Assembly (NCBI GenBank): GCA_902362375.1
Contig: CABIVS010000006.1
Span: 310,001 to 374,000 of the forward strand
Source: Bacteroidaceae bacterium
GTDB lineage: Bacteria > Bacteroidota > Bacteroidia > Bacteroidales > Bacteroidaceae
DNA: 64,000 bases
Reading direction: 5' to 3'
Position numbers and translations under genes: made by a program. The notes under the pieces were generated by a model, which worked only from the letters and a program-made list of their open reading frames with translations, ran no database searches and was not told where the DNA came from. Shown here in pieces: positions 32,892 to 42,184 of the stretch (position 1 is its first letter; every line of letters begins with the position of its first letter).

Positions 32892-35800
32892 ATGAATAAA
32901 CAGTCTATGACTTACGGGTATCCCCCAAAAAGAAGCATAAAAAACATAAAAATAACTTTTACCGTTTTGTTGTTATTTATTTTGCAGCTCACAACAAGCA
33001 ATATTTATGCGCAGGATAAAAAAGTATCCATATCGGTAAAGAATGAAAATCTGGAGAATGTAATAAGAATGGTTGAGAAACAGACGGATTATCTGTTCTT
33101 TTACAATTCAGATGAAATCAATAGGAAACAAAAAATAACAATCGATAAAAGAAACAGCACATTAAAAGATGTACTTGAAGTAATTACCGCTAAAGCCAAT
33201 TTATCATATACCATTAAAGGTCGTCATATCATTCTGACGCAAAAGGTTGAAAAGACTGCTGTGGGTGGAAGTGCTTCAGCCAAGCCGTCGGAGAGAACAG
33301 TGACGGGTATAGTAAAAGATGAAACGGATTTCCCAGTTGTGGGGGCAAATATTGTGATACCCAAGACGAAGAAAGGAGTCATTACAGATATAAATGGAGC
33401 TTTTTCCTTGAATGTAACTCCCGGAGATGTAATTGAAATTTCCTATTTGGGATATATGACACAGGAAATTAAGGTGACAGATCAGAAGTCACTGAATATT
33501 GTGTTGCGGGAGAATGCAAAAGCCTTGAGTGAAGTGGTGGTTGTGGGATATGGAGCTGTGAAGAAATCTGATTTGACAGGTTCTGTAGCTTCCGTGTCCA
33601 ATGCAAATCTGGTAAGGGGAGGCAATACAAACTCTGCCGGTGCTTTGCAGGGTGAACTTTCCGGAGTGACGATTGTACGTTCCAATAACAAACCGGGTGG
33701 AGGGTATGATATCAAAATCCGTGGTATTAATTCTATAACAGCTTCTTCCTCTCCGTTGATTGTCATTGACGGAGTGCCGGGTGGAAATCTGGACTTTGTG
33801 AATCCGGATGATATTGAAAAGATAGATGTGTTGAAAGATGCGTCTGCAACAGCTATTTATGGATCCAGTGGTGCCAATGGAGTTATCATTGTTACAACTA
33901 AGAGAGGCCAGACCGGTAAACCCAAGATTTCGTATAATGGCTATGTGGGGTTTAGAACATATACTAACCTGCCGGATATGATGTCCGGAGATGAATATGT
34001 ACAGCTTGCCAGAGAAGCAACTCGTGGCGGGGCTCCCAATTATGTTTATAAAAGAGACGAGCAGATATTTACAGATCCCTCCGAACTTCAGGCGGTAAAA
34101 GATGGTAACTATTATGATTGGTTGGATGCTATTTCCGATCCTGCTTTTATAACCAACCATAGCCTGTCGGCAGTAGGAGGTACGGAAGCTGTAAAATATG
34201 GTTTCTCCGGTGGATACTATTATGAAGATGGTATGATTCAGCCACAAGAATATACGCGTTATAATTTGCGTTCAGTGGTAGATATAACTATCAACAAACA
34301 TGTGTCTTTTGGTGGAAGTATGTATGCTACTCACAGTATTCGTGAAAAAGGTAACTGGGACTTATTGCGGGATGTATTCCGTATGCGTCCTACACAACAT
34401 CCGAACAGTTTGGTGACAGGTGAAGAAATCTGGAAGTATTCGAGTAATAATCTTTTCAATCCTCTGATTACTTCAAAGAATCAGCGTTCGCAAGTGAAAA
34501 GTTTAAATCTTCAAAGTAACATCTATCTGAAAATAACTCCTATTGAAAATTTAGAGTTGACTTCTTCCTTTTCTCCGTATTTCACGCAGACATCTATGGG
34601 CGATTATATCGGAGTATGGACTAAAGCGCAGCAAGGTACGGCCAAAGGAGCAATTGCTAATGCTACAAAGGATAATTCGTTGAGTTGGATCTGGGATAAC
34701 ATTATAAATTATACTTGGAAGAAGGCGATACATTCCATTACTGCTACCGGAGTTTTTTCTGCACAGAAATATCAGTATGACAGATTATATGGGGCGACAA
34801 AAGACCTGTCATATAATTCGTTGTGGTATAATTTGAATGGAGGAGAAATTACAGGATTAAGTTCTAATTTCAATCAGTGGACTATGATGTCTTACGTCGG
34901 TAGAGTCAACTACGGGCTTTTAGACAGATATTTGTTGACGGCTAGTTTGCGTTATGATGGTTCATCTAGGTTGGCTGACGGTCATAAATGGGCGCTGTTT
35001 CCTTCAGTGGCTGTTGCATGGAGAATTACAGAAGAAAGCTTTGTCAAAGATTCGAAGTGGCTGTCTAATCTAAAACTGCGTTTGAGTTATGGACAGGCAG
35101 GTAATGCCAATTCTGTTTCCCCTTACGCTTCTGAAGGGAACATTTCGGGTTCTGTTTATTATCCTTTCGGTACTTCTACTTCTGTAGGTAATCTTCCCGC
35201 TAATATAGCTAATCCCTTATTGACATGGGAGCGTACTTCCGAATATAATGTTGGATTTGACTTCGGCTTTTTAGGTCAGTGTATTTCCGGTAATATTGAA
35301 TATTATAACCGGACAACGAATGATTTATTGATGGGGCGTAATATTCCGGTTCATTTAGGTTACTCATCGGTAGTTTCCAATGTGGGTTCAGTGAGAAACA
35401 GCGGATTTGAATTACAGCTAAATACGGTAAATATTGCATCGAAGAACTTTACATGGAATACGACCATTAATTTAGCTTACAATAAAAATGAGATTGTAAG
35501 TCTTGCCGATGAAGAAGATTTGAGTAACTATTCTGTGAATCTGAAAGGAATGAGAGGCCGTTATTCGGATAAAAGATTTATCGGTAAGCCTGTAGATACT
35601 AACTGGAATCAGAATACGATTGGTGTGTGGCAGTTGGGAGAAGAAGAGGAAGCTGCGAAATATGGGTGTGTACCGGGTAATTTCAAGATTAAAGACTATA
35701 ATAATGACGGAAAACTTACTGATGACGATTATATCATAGATGGTAAACGAACTCCGGATTGGACGGGAGGTATGACGAATATGTTTAAATACCGTGATTT

Positions 35801-36218
35801 TGATTTATCTTTCCACATGTATTTCCAGTTAGGCGCTACTCAATACGACCGTTTCTTTGAAAACTTTGCATTGGAATGGAACAGTCAGAACTTTAATAAT
35901 TTGCGGACAAACTACTGGACACCGGAGAACCCTTCCAATACAATGGGGCGACCTTCACAAATGGGTTCCAGAGGTAATATTGCTTATGAAAAGACCGATT
36001 TCCTGAAAGTATCCTATGTCACATTGGGATATTCGCTGAGTAAGAAACTACTGTCAAAATGGGGGTTAAGCAATGCCCGTATCTATGTGACAGTACAGAA
36101 TCCTCTCATCCTGACGAAATTCAGGGGACTCGATCCGGAACAGCCGGATATAACAAATATCGGAGATACGGATGGTATGACTAAGAATACGCTATTAGGT
36201 GTTAATGTTTCATTTTAA
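32892..36218 (+). CDS. SusC-like TonB-dependent transporter with STN signalling domain (PUL 2)
   Basis: 1108 residues from ATG 32892. This start is chosen because it begins a signal-bearing sequence (MNKQSMTYGYPPKRSIKN, cleavage at IYAQ) and lies in TTACAAATGTATGA, identical to the other sigma-controlled susC. Domains: STN (VSISVKNENLENVIRMVEKQ; IDKRNSTLKDVLEVITAKA), carboxypeptidase-like (VTGIVKDETDFPVVGANIVI), TonB box (LSEVVVVGYG), plug (SSPLIVIDGVPGGNLDFVNP) and barrel ending LLGVNVSF. It imports oligosaccharides and, through STN, signals to FecR. The SusD gene follows after 10 bp. Confidence 0.94.
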   Translation: MNKQSMTYGYPPKRSIKNIKITFTVLLLFILQLTTSNIYAQDKKVSISVKNENLENVIRMVEKQTDYLFFYNSDEINRKQKITIDKRNSTLKDVLEVITAKANLSYTIKGRHIILTQKVEKTAVGGSASAKPSERTVTGIVKDETDFPVVGANIVIPKTKKGVITDINGAFSLNVTPGDVIEISYLGYMTQEIKVTDQKSLNIVLRENAKALSEVVVVGYGAVKKSDLTGSVASVSNANLVRGGNTNSAGALQGELSGVTIVRSNNKPGGGYDIKIRGINSITASSSPLIVIDGVPGGNLDFVNPDDIEKIDVLKDASATAIYGSSGANGVIIVTTKRGQTGKPKISYNGYVGFRTYTNLPDMMSGDEYVQLAREATRGGAPNYVYKRDEQIFTDPSELQAVKDGNYYDWLDAISDPAFITNHSLSAVGGTEAVKYGFSGGYYYEDGMIQPQEYTRYNLRSVVDITINKHVSFGGSMYATHSIREKGNWDLLRDVFRMRPTQHPNSLVTGEEIWKYSSNNLFNPLITSKNQRSQVKSLNLQSNIYLKITPIENLELTSSFSPYFTQTSMGDYIGVWTKAQQGTAKGAIANATKDNSLSWIWDNIINYTWKKAIHSITATGVFSAQKYQYDRLYGATKDLSYNSLWYNLNGGEITGLSSNFNQWTMMSYVGRVNYGLLDRYLLTASLRYDGSSRLADGHKWALFPSVAVAWRITEESFVKDSKWLSNLKLRLSYGQAGNANSVSPYASEGNISGSVYYPFGTSTSVGNLPANIANPLLTWERTSEYNVGFDFGFLGQCISGNIEYYNRTTNDLLMGRNIPVHLGYSSVVSNVGSVRNSGFELQLNTVNIASKNFTWNTTINLAYNKNEIVSLADEEDLSNYSVNLKGMRGRYSDKRFIGKPVDTNWNQNTIGVWQLGEEEEAAKYGCVPGNFKIKDYNNDGKLTDDDYIIDGKRTPDWTGGMTNMFKYRDFDLSFHMYFQLGATQYDRFFENFALEWNSQNFNNLRTNYWTPENPSNTMGRPSQMGSRGNIAYEKTDFLKVSYVTLGYSLSKKLLSKWGLSNARIYVTVQNPLILTKFRGLDPEQPDITNIGDTDGMTKNTLLGVNVSF

Positions 36219-36228
36219 AAACAGATTT

Positions 36229-38052
36229 ATGAAAAACAAAAAATATTTGAAATATGTCCTTTTATCATTAACTATAAGTATAGGGATGAGTTCTTGTTCT
36301 GATTTTTTGGATGAAGTGAATTATTCCAGTCAATCAGCGGATAAATATTATCAGACTAAAAGTGGATATGAAAGTTTGATTGTAGGGTGTTATTCAAACT
36401 TGAAGAATATTTATAATAATACGAACTTTCAGATTTTCACTCAACAGGGGACAGATGTGTTTACACAGAATTATCCGACGGAAATTACTCCGATGAACCA
36501 GTACACCACTACTTATCAGTCGAGTAATGGTACGGTTTATTCCATGTGGAGCTCTTATTATAATGCTTTGAAGAATGTGAATGCTGCTATCGACCGTTCG
36601 GAGAATGTGATTCTACGGACAGATGATCCGGATGGCATGGAACCGAACACTCTCGCGCAACGAGTAGCGGAGGCTAAGGCATTGCGGGCATGGTACTTAT
36701 TAGAGATTATTAGAAACTGGGGAAAGGCCCCGTTGGAAATACATGAAGCGAAAGAACCTTCTTATACCGTTGAGTATGCGGATGGTGCCGCTTTTTATAA
36801 GCAAATATTTGAAGATCTGGAGGCAGCAATCGCAGTGCTTCCTTATCGGCAGACGGGTTCCAGCTATGGCCGTATGTCTAAAGCTGCAGCCAAACATATC
36901 CGGGCATTAGCTTATCTGACACGTGGATATGAAGATTATGCAGATGCTAAAGATTTTGAGAATGCTTTTAAAGATGCGGAAGATGTCTATCTTAATTCAG
37001 GACACAAATTATTGGACGATTATGCTATGGTACATCGTCAGTCGAACGAAATGAATGACGAGATTGTTTTTGCGATTGGTTTTGCTGATGCGGCGAACTA
37101 TAATACGAATATCTGGAATCAGTGGTTTATGATGCCATATTCTATCGGCGGTTGGTTAGGATTAGGGAAAGATAGCTATTATGGTAATGCCAGTGCGCAT
37201 GTAAAAGCAATTCCTACTAAATATGCTTATCTCATGTATGACTGGCAGAAAGACAGACGCCCATCAGTCACTTATATGAGTCCGCTGAATGGAGACAAGA
37301 ATACTTCTGTGGATGGAAAAGACGCTGGCAAAAACTGGTTTCAGTGTACTACTCCTGTGGATGGAGTTTTTGCAAAAGGTGATAAGATTATCTACTTCCC
37401 GGTTCCTACCGATCCGGAATATAAGGTATGGTCTGCTTCAGATAAAGATAAGGTAAGATACAAGGTCTTTAATTTCCCGGCTGGCGACGCGAGCGATATG
37501 TCCGATGACGATTATTATAAGTATGCTTATCAGACGACAAATTCAACATCTCGTACTTTCCTTCCTATTTGGAAATTCAAAGATGGAAATACAGAGTTTA
37601 AAGAGGATGAATCGGGGTCCGGCACACGTGATATTTATCTGTTCCGTCTGGCAGAAACCTGTCTGATAGCAGCAGAAGCGGCAGTTATGAATAATGATAA
37701 TGACAATGCGATCAAATATATTAATTATGTTGCTTCACGTGCGGCCAAGAATGCTCCGGTTGCAGGTCTTACAGGCTATAGCGGGACTGTAACATTAGAT
37801 GATATACTTGATGAGAGGGCGAAGGAATTATTAGGCGAAGGATCACGTTGGAATGATTTGCAGCGTACTCGTAAATTGGCAGAACGTGTGTTGAAATATA
37901 ACTGGGATGTATCTAATATTCATGGTGGTACAATCAAGACTACTCTGACAGAAGAGTCTTTTAAGAATAAATTTATTCTGCGCCCTATTCCTTTGCAATG
38001 GTTAAATTCTTTATCCAATGGAAGTGAATTGGGAAATAATCCCGGTTGGTAA
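36229..38052 (+). CDS. SusD/RagB-family lipoprotein (PUL 2)
   Basis: 607 residues from ATG 36229, the start that gives a lipoprotein signal (SIGMSSCSD); a longer frame overlaps the susC end. The SusD pattern is clear: YYQTKSGYESLIVGCYSNLKN, VAEAKALRAWYLLEIIRNWG, RLAETCLIAAEAAVMNND, and the C-terminal DERAKELLGEGSRWNDLQRTR with LRPIPLQWLNSL near the end. At 607 residues it is longer than the PUL 1 homologue. It is the oligosaccharide lid of the SusC encoded just before it and is followed after 30 bp by a lyase gene. Confidence 0.93.
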   Translation: MKNKKYLKYVLLSLTISIGMSSCSDFLDEVNYSSQSADKYYQTKSGYESLIVGCYSNLKNIYNNTNFQIFTQQGTDVFTQNYPTEITPMNQYTTTYQSSNGTVYSMWSSYYNALKNVNAAIDRSENVILRTDDPDGMEPNTLAQRVAEAKALRAWYLLEIIRNWGKAPLEIHEAKEPSYTVEYADGAAFYKQIFEDLEAAIAVLPYRQTGSSYGRMSKAAAKHIRALAYLTRGYEDYADAKDFENAFKDAEDVYLNSGHKLLDDYAMVHRQSNEMNDEIVFAIGFADAANYNTNIWNQWFMMPYSIGGWLGLGKDSYYGNASAHVKAIPTKYAYLMYDWQKDRRPSVTYMSPLNGDKNTSVDGKDAGKNWFQCTTPVDGVFAKGDKIIYFPVPTDPEYKVWSASDKDKVRYKVFNFPAGDASDMSDDDYYKYAYQTTNSTSRTFLPIWKFKDGNTEFKEDESGSGTRDIYLFRLAETCLIAAEAAVMNNDNDNAIKYINYVASRAAKNAPVAGLTGYSGTVTLDDILDERAKELLGEGSRWNDLQRTRKLAERVLKYNWDVSNIHGGTIKTTLTEESFKNKFILRPIPLQWLNSLSNGSELGNNPGW

Positions 38053-38082
38053 CCGAATGTTGAATTTTAAAACGAAACTTAT

Positions 38083-39798
38083 ATGAAACTAAGATATATT
38101 TTACCGATACTATTTTTATTGTTTGCTTTTGTTTCATGTCAGGAAGATAATACGCCTCCACCGGCTAATCCGAATCCGAATTATACGGAAACGGGCCCTT
38201 CTATGGACTTTGTCCACCCGGGAATCCTGCATACGACAAGTAGCTTGAACCGGATGAAAAACTTTGTGATGGGCAATGTTTCTCCGGCTATAGACTGCTA
38301 TAGGAAACTTGAATCAAACCGTTTGGCTTCTTCCAGCTATGCAATACAAGGTCCTTTCACTGTCATTGCACGTGATGGAATTAATGCAAGTACTAAAACG
38401 CCTAGTGAAGAAGATCATAAGGCAGCCTATTTGAATGCGGTTATGTGGTGCTTGACAGGGAACGAAGCACATGCAAAGAAAACGATAGAGATATTGAATG
38501 CCTACGCCGGGACATTGCGTGAGATAGGTCCTGATGCCAATGACGACCCTTTATGCGCTTCTTTGCAAGGATTTCTTTTAGTAAATGCAGCCGAACTGAT
38601 TCGATATACCTATGAACCTGTATCTCAAACGGATATTGATGCTTGGGAGAAGATGTTCCGTAATGTATTTATTCCGGTTTTGAGGGAGTTTTTTGCCAAA
38701 CCGGCTTATACGAATGGCAACTGGGGTACTGCTGCTATCAAAGCTTTTATGGGATTCGGTGTTTTCTTGGATGATGAAAGTTTATATAATGAAGCTGTTG
38801 ACTTTTTCTATAATGGTAATGACAATGGTAGTTTGACAAACTATATCAGTGAAACCGGACAGTGTCAGGAGAGCGGACGTGACCAGAATCATACGATGTT
38901 AGGATTGGGACATTTGGCGGAAGCGTGTGAAATTGCTTATAATCAGAAAAACGAAACGCTCTATAGCGCCTCGGAAAATAGATTGTTGACGGGTTATGAA
39001 TATACAGCTAAATATAATCTCGGATATAATGATGTTCCTTTTGTCACCTGGCAGGATGTTACCGGACGATATTCAAACTGGACGGTCATCTCTACGGCAG
39101 ACAGAGGTAGCTTCCGTCCCGTGTTTGAGATAGCCTACAATCATTATGTGACTCGTAAAGGCTTGAAGATGCCGTATACCCAGCAGGTGATATCCAGAAT
39201 TTCTCCGGAAGGGGAGGCACAATGGTGTGACCATCCGGGATATGGAACGCTACTGTTCCGTTCGGAAAGTGGAATGCCGCCAAGTGAAGGAGCTGTTGAC
39301 GGTAAGGGTACAGATTGGAAGGTTGTGACTAATAATGCGACTGGCAAAGCCGAAGGCGATGATTACATTGTAACACCTTCTTTGCAAGGTAACGGAAAGT
39401 ATAGAGGTGATGTGAAGCGAGGACAACTGGCATTGCATATCGGTAATTATCCAATTCTTGCAGTTGTGATAAAAGGACTGCCGGCTACCCGTGCGTTTAC
39501 GTTCGACTCTTCCGAATATGGATATTATAAAAATAGTGTAGGCAACCAATGGGGACAGAATACAGCATCAAGTATTGAAAAAGACTATGGAACGGTCTAC
39601 TATTGGAATTTTAGCGAAGGAAACTTCTTTAAAGATGATAAGAATGTATATCTGTCCACAGATAAATCATTCAATATAACTATTACCTTGAAGATTGCCG
39701 ATCTTGTTTATCCGGATGGAGTATCACCTTATACTATCAAATGGATGAAAGCATTTAGAAATGTTGATGAACTGAACAGTTATCTGGAAGAGAATTAA
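38083..39798 (+). CDS. Lipoprotein with alginate-lyase-superfamily domain and C-terminal beta domain (PUL 2)
   Basis: 571 residues with lipobox FVSC (Cys19) and a Pro-rich linker (PPPANPNPN), so probably surface-exposed. The catalytic domain (about residues 42-400) has FVHPGILHTTSSLNRM, TPSEEDHKAAYLNAVMWCLTG, PAYTNGNWGTAAIKAFM and the GQCQESGRDQNH motif with Arg and His suited to beta-elimination. The last 160 residues look like a beta-sandwich (KRGQLALHIGNYPILAVVIK) and probably bind carbohydrate. The catalytic part is a near-copy of the C-terminal half of the next gene product. Expected role: first cut of a uronate-bearing polysaccharide outside the cell. Confidence 0.77.
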   Translation: MKLRYILPILFLLFAFVSCQEDNTPPPANPNPNYTETGPSMDFVHPGILHTTSSLNRMKNFVMGNVSPAIDCYRKLESNRLASSSYAIQGPFTVIARDGINASTKTPSEEDHKAAYLNAVMWCLTGNEAHAKKTIEILNAYAGTLREIGPDANDDPLCASLQGFLLVNAAELIRYTYEPVSQTDIDAWEKMFRNVFIPVLREFFAKPAYTNGNWGTAAIKAFMGFGVFLDDESLYNEAVDFFYNGNDNGSLTNYISETGQCQESGRDQNHTMLGLGHLAEACEIAYNQKNETLYSASENRLLTGYEYTAKYNLGYNDVPFVTWQDVTGRYSNWTVISTADRGSFRPVFEIAYNHYVTRKGLKMPYTQQVISRISPEGEAQWCDHPGYGTLLFRSESGMPPSEGAVDGKGTDWKVVTNNATGKAEGDDYIVTPSLQGNGKYRGDVKRGQLALHIGNYPILAVVIKGLPATRAFTFDSSEYGYYKNSVGNQWGQNTASSIEKDYGTVYYWNFSEGNFFKDDKNVYLSTDKSFNITITLKIADLVYPDGVSPYTIKWMKAFRNVDELNSYLEEN

Positions 39799-39834
39799 TC
39801 TCCTTCCGTTTTTAAGGTAGAAAGAAGACAATGT

Positions 39835-39873
39835 AATTATGGTCAGCCCTTTTTGACAGGGCTGATTATAATT
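39835..39873 (+). repeat. 16-bp hairpin between PUL 2 lyase genes
   Basis: AATTATGGTCAGCCCT (39835-39850) pairs with AGGGCTGATTATAATT (39858-39873) with two G-U wobbles and a 7-nt loop. It lies in the 118-bp gap in the operon, with no U-tract after it. It may modulate or protect the downstream mRNA. Confidence 0.6.
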
Positions 39874-39916
39874 GCATGGTCATATACACATCCATTTAAA
39901 TAATAGGTAAATAGAT

Positions 39917-42184
39917 ATGAACCTGATAAAGAAAAGAATATTCTCTTTGTGGGCTAGTCTGTGTATTCTGTGTGCAGTCAATGCACAAGAGACAGAACTG
40001 ACCTACTGTAATAAGCAGATACATAAAACATTGCAAGCAATTGGAGCTTCCTCTAAAATTCCGAGATCCATGGATGCTTATAAGTTGCATTGGAATATGG
40101 TGAGTGTCGATGATTGGACGAGTGGTTTTTTTCCGGGAGTTTTATGGTATGATTACGAATATAGCCGGGAACCGGAGATAAAAGAAAAAGCCGTTTATTT
40201 CACCAGACTGTTAGAACCTTTATCCCATAAAGTTACCAGTCATGATCTGGGATTCCAGATATTCTGTAGTTATGGCAATGCCTACCGTCTGACAAAGGAT
40301 AAATATTATAAGGATGTTATTCTCAAAAGTGCGGAAGAACTGTCCCAACTGTATAATTCCAGGGTTGGGACTATTCTGTCATGGCCGTGGAAAGTTGCGG
40401 AAAATGGTTGGCCGCACAATACAATCATAGACAATATGATGAATCTGGAATTATTATTCTGGGCGTCAAAAAATGGAGGAGGTAAAAAGTATTATGATAT
40501 GGCATTGTCACATGCTCGTGTAACTAAAGAAAATCACTTTCGTCAAGACGGCTCTTGCTATCATGTGGCCGTTTATGATACCATATCCGGCAAGCTTATA
40601 AAAGGAATCACTCACCAGGGATATAGTGACCGTTCCATGTGGGCACGCGGACAGGCATGGGCTATTTATGGCTATACGATGGTGTATCGTGAAACCCGTG
40701 ATAAGGATTTCTTGCGATTTGCAGAAAAGGTGGCCGATCTTTATATCAGTCGTTTGCCGGCCGACCTGATTCCATTCTGGGATTTTGATGCACCTGATAT
40801 TCCGGCAATACCCAAAGATGCTTCGGCTGCTGCGGTAACAGCGTCCGCCTTATTGGAACTGTCAACATTGGAAGACGATCCGGAACGATCCGAACGATAT
40901 TATGCATTAGCAAAAGAAATGCTTCATAGCTTATCTTCAGAGCACTATCAGAGTAGAAAGAAGAACTCTTCCTTTCTATTACATTCTACCGGGCATTATC
41001 CTGCCGGGGAAGAAATAGATGCTTCTATCATTTATGCCGATTATTACTATATAGAAGCACTTATGAGGTGGAAGAAAATAGAAGCAAAACAAGCTCTGTC
41101 ACAAGAGAATAAATTTATCCATCCGGGTATTCTACATACCCGGGAGAGCCTGGAGCGAATCAGACATTATGTAGACCAGAAGATAAATCCGGCTTATCAG
41201 TCTTATTTATTGTTGCAGGCCGATCCTTGTGCTTCATCCGATTATCAGCTTCAGGGACCTTTTGAGGTTATAGCCCGCTTGGGAGTGAACAGCTATACAA
41301 AAAGACCGAGCGAAGATGACCATAAAGCAGCTTATTTGAATGCTCTGATGTGGACGATTACAGGAAAGGAAGCCCATGCCCGCAAATCAATCGAAATATT
41401 GAATGCGTATAGCGCTGTATTAAGACTGATTGGCCCCAATGATAATGATGATCCCCTGTGTGCTTCTTTACAAGGAAGTATGTTAGCCAATGCAGCCGAA
41501 CTTATCAAGCATACGTATGACAAGGTTGAAAAGAAAGATATTGCAAGCTGGGAGCACATGTTGCGTACGGTATTTATTCCGGTTCTGGATACCTTTTTCA
41601 AAGCCAAGCCTTATACAAACGGAAACTGGGGAGCCGCTGCAACGAAAGCATATATGGCTTTTGGCATTTTCTTGGATGATGAATCTTTGTATAATCAGGC
41701 TGTTGACTTCTACTATAATGGTCACGATAATGGTACAATTAAAAATTATATCAGTGAAAGCGGGCAGTGCCAGGAGAGTGGACGCGATCAGGACCACGTG
41801 ATGTTCGGATTGGGTAATCTGTCTGAAGTTTGCGAAACAGGCTATAATCAAGGTGATGAAAAGATGTATGCCGCACTTGACAACCGTTTGCTGACCGGCT
41901 ACGAATATACGGTAAAGTATAATCTGGGAGAATCGGTTCCTTTCAAAGTCTGGACGGATATATCAGGACGTTATTGCGATTGGCAAGTGATTTCGGAGAA
42001 AGAACGAGGAGCTTTTCGCCCGATATTTGAGATTGTATACAACCACTATGTCACCCGCAAGGGGTTGGATATGCCCTATACCCGGCGTGTAATGTCTAAA
42101 ATCTCGATTGAGGGGGGCTCTAAATGGTGTGATGGTCCCGGATATGGAACATTACTTTTCAGGACACAAATGAATGAAAAATGA
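39917..42184 (+). CDS. GH88-alginate-lyase-superfamily fusion enzyme (PUL 2)
   Basis: 755 residues with a type I signal peptide (LCILCAVNAQ). The N-terminal half (about 25-390) is GH88: VDDWTSGFFPGVLWYDYEY, Asp110 in SHDLGFQIFCSYG, Asp172 in IIDNMMNLELLFW, and HQGYSDRSMWARGQAWAIYG. The C-terminal half (about 395-755) is an alginate-lyase-superfamily domain (FIHPGILHTRESLERI, PYTNGNWGAAATKAYM, GQCQESGRDQDH), a paralogue of the preceding lipoprotein. One chain thus holds a lyase, which creates the unsaturated uronate end, and the hydrolase that removes it. It overlaps the GH92 gene by 4 bp (ATGA). Confidence 0.88.
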   Translation: MNLIKKRIFSLWASLCILCAVNAQETELTYCNKQIHKTLQAIGASSKIPRSMDAYKLHWNMVSVDDWTSGFFPGVLWYDYEYSREPEIKEKAVYFTRLLEPLSHKVTSHDLGFQIFCSYGNAYRLTKDKYYKDVILKSAEELSQLYNSRVGTILSWPWKVAENGWPHNTIIDNMMNLELLFWASKNGGGKKYYDMALSHARVTKENHFRQDGSCYHVAVYDTISGKLIKGITHQGYSDRSMWARGQAWAIYGYTMVYRETRDKDFLRFAEKVADLYISRLPADLIPFWDFDAPDIPAIPKDASAAAVTASALLELSTLEDDPERSERYYALAKEMLHSLSSEHYQSRKKNSSFLLHSTGHYPAGEEIDASIIYADYYYIEALMRWKKIEAKQALSQENKFIHPGILHTRESLERIRHYVDQKINPAYQSYLLLQADPCASSDYQLQGPFEVIARLGVNSYTKRPSEDDHKAAYLNALMWTITGKEAHARKSIEILNAYSAVLRLIGPNDNDDPLCASLQGSMLANAAELIKHTYDKVEKKDIASWEHMLRTVFIPVLDTFFKAKPYTNGNWGAAATKAYMAFGIFLDDESLYNQAVDFYYNGHDNGTIKNYISESGQCQESGRDQDHVMFGLGNLSEVCETGYNQGDEKMYAALDNRLLTGYEYTVKYNLGESVPFKVWTDISGRYCDWQVISEKERGAFRPIFEIVYNHYVTRKGLDMPYTRRVMSKISIEGGSKWCDGPGYGTLLFRTQMNEK

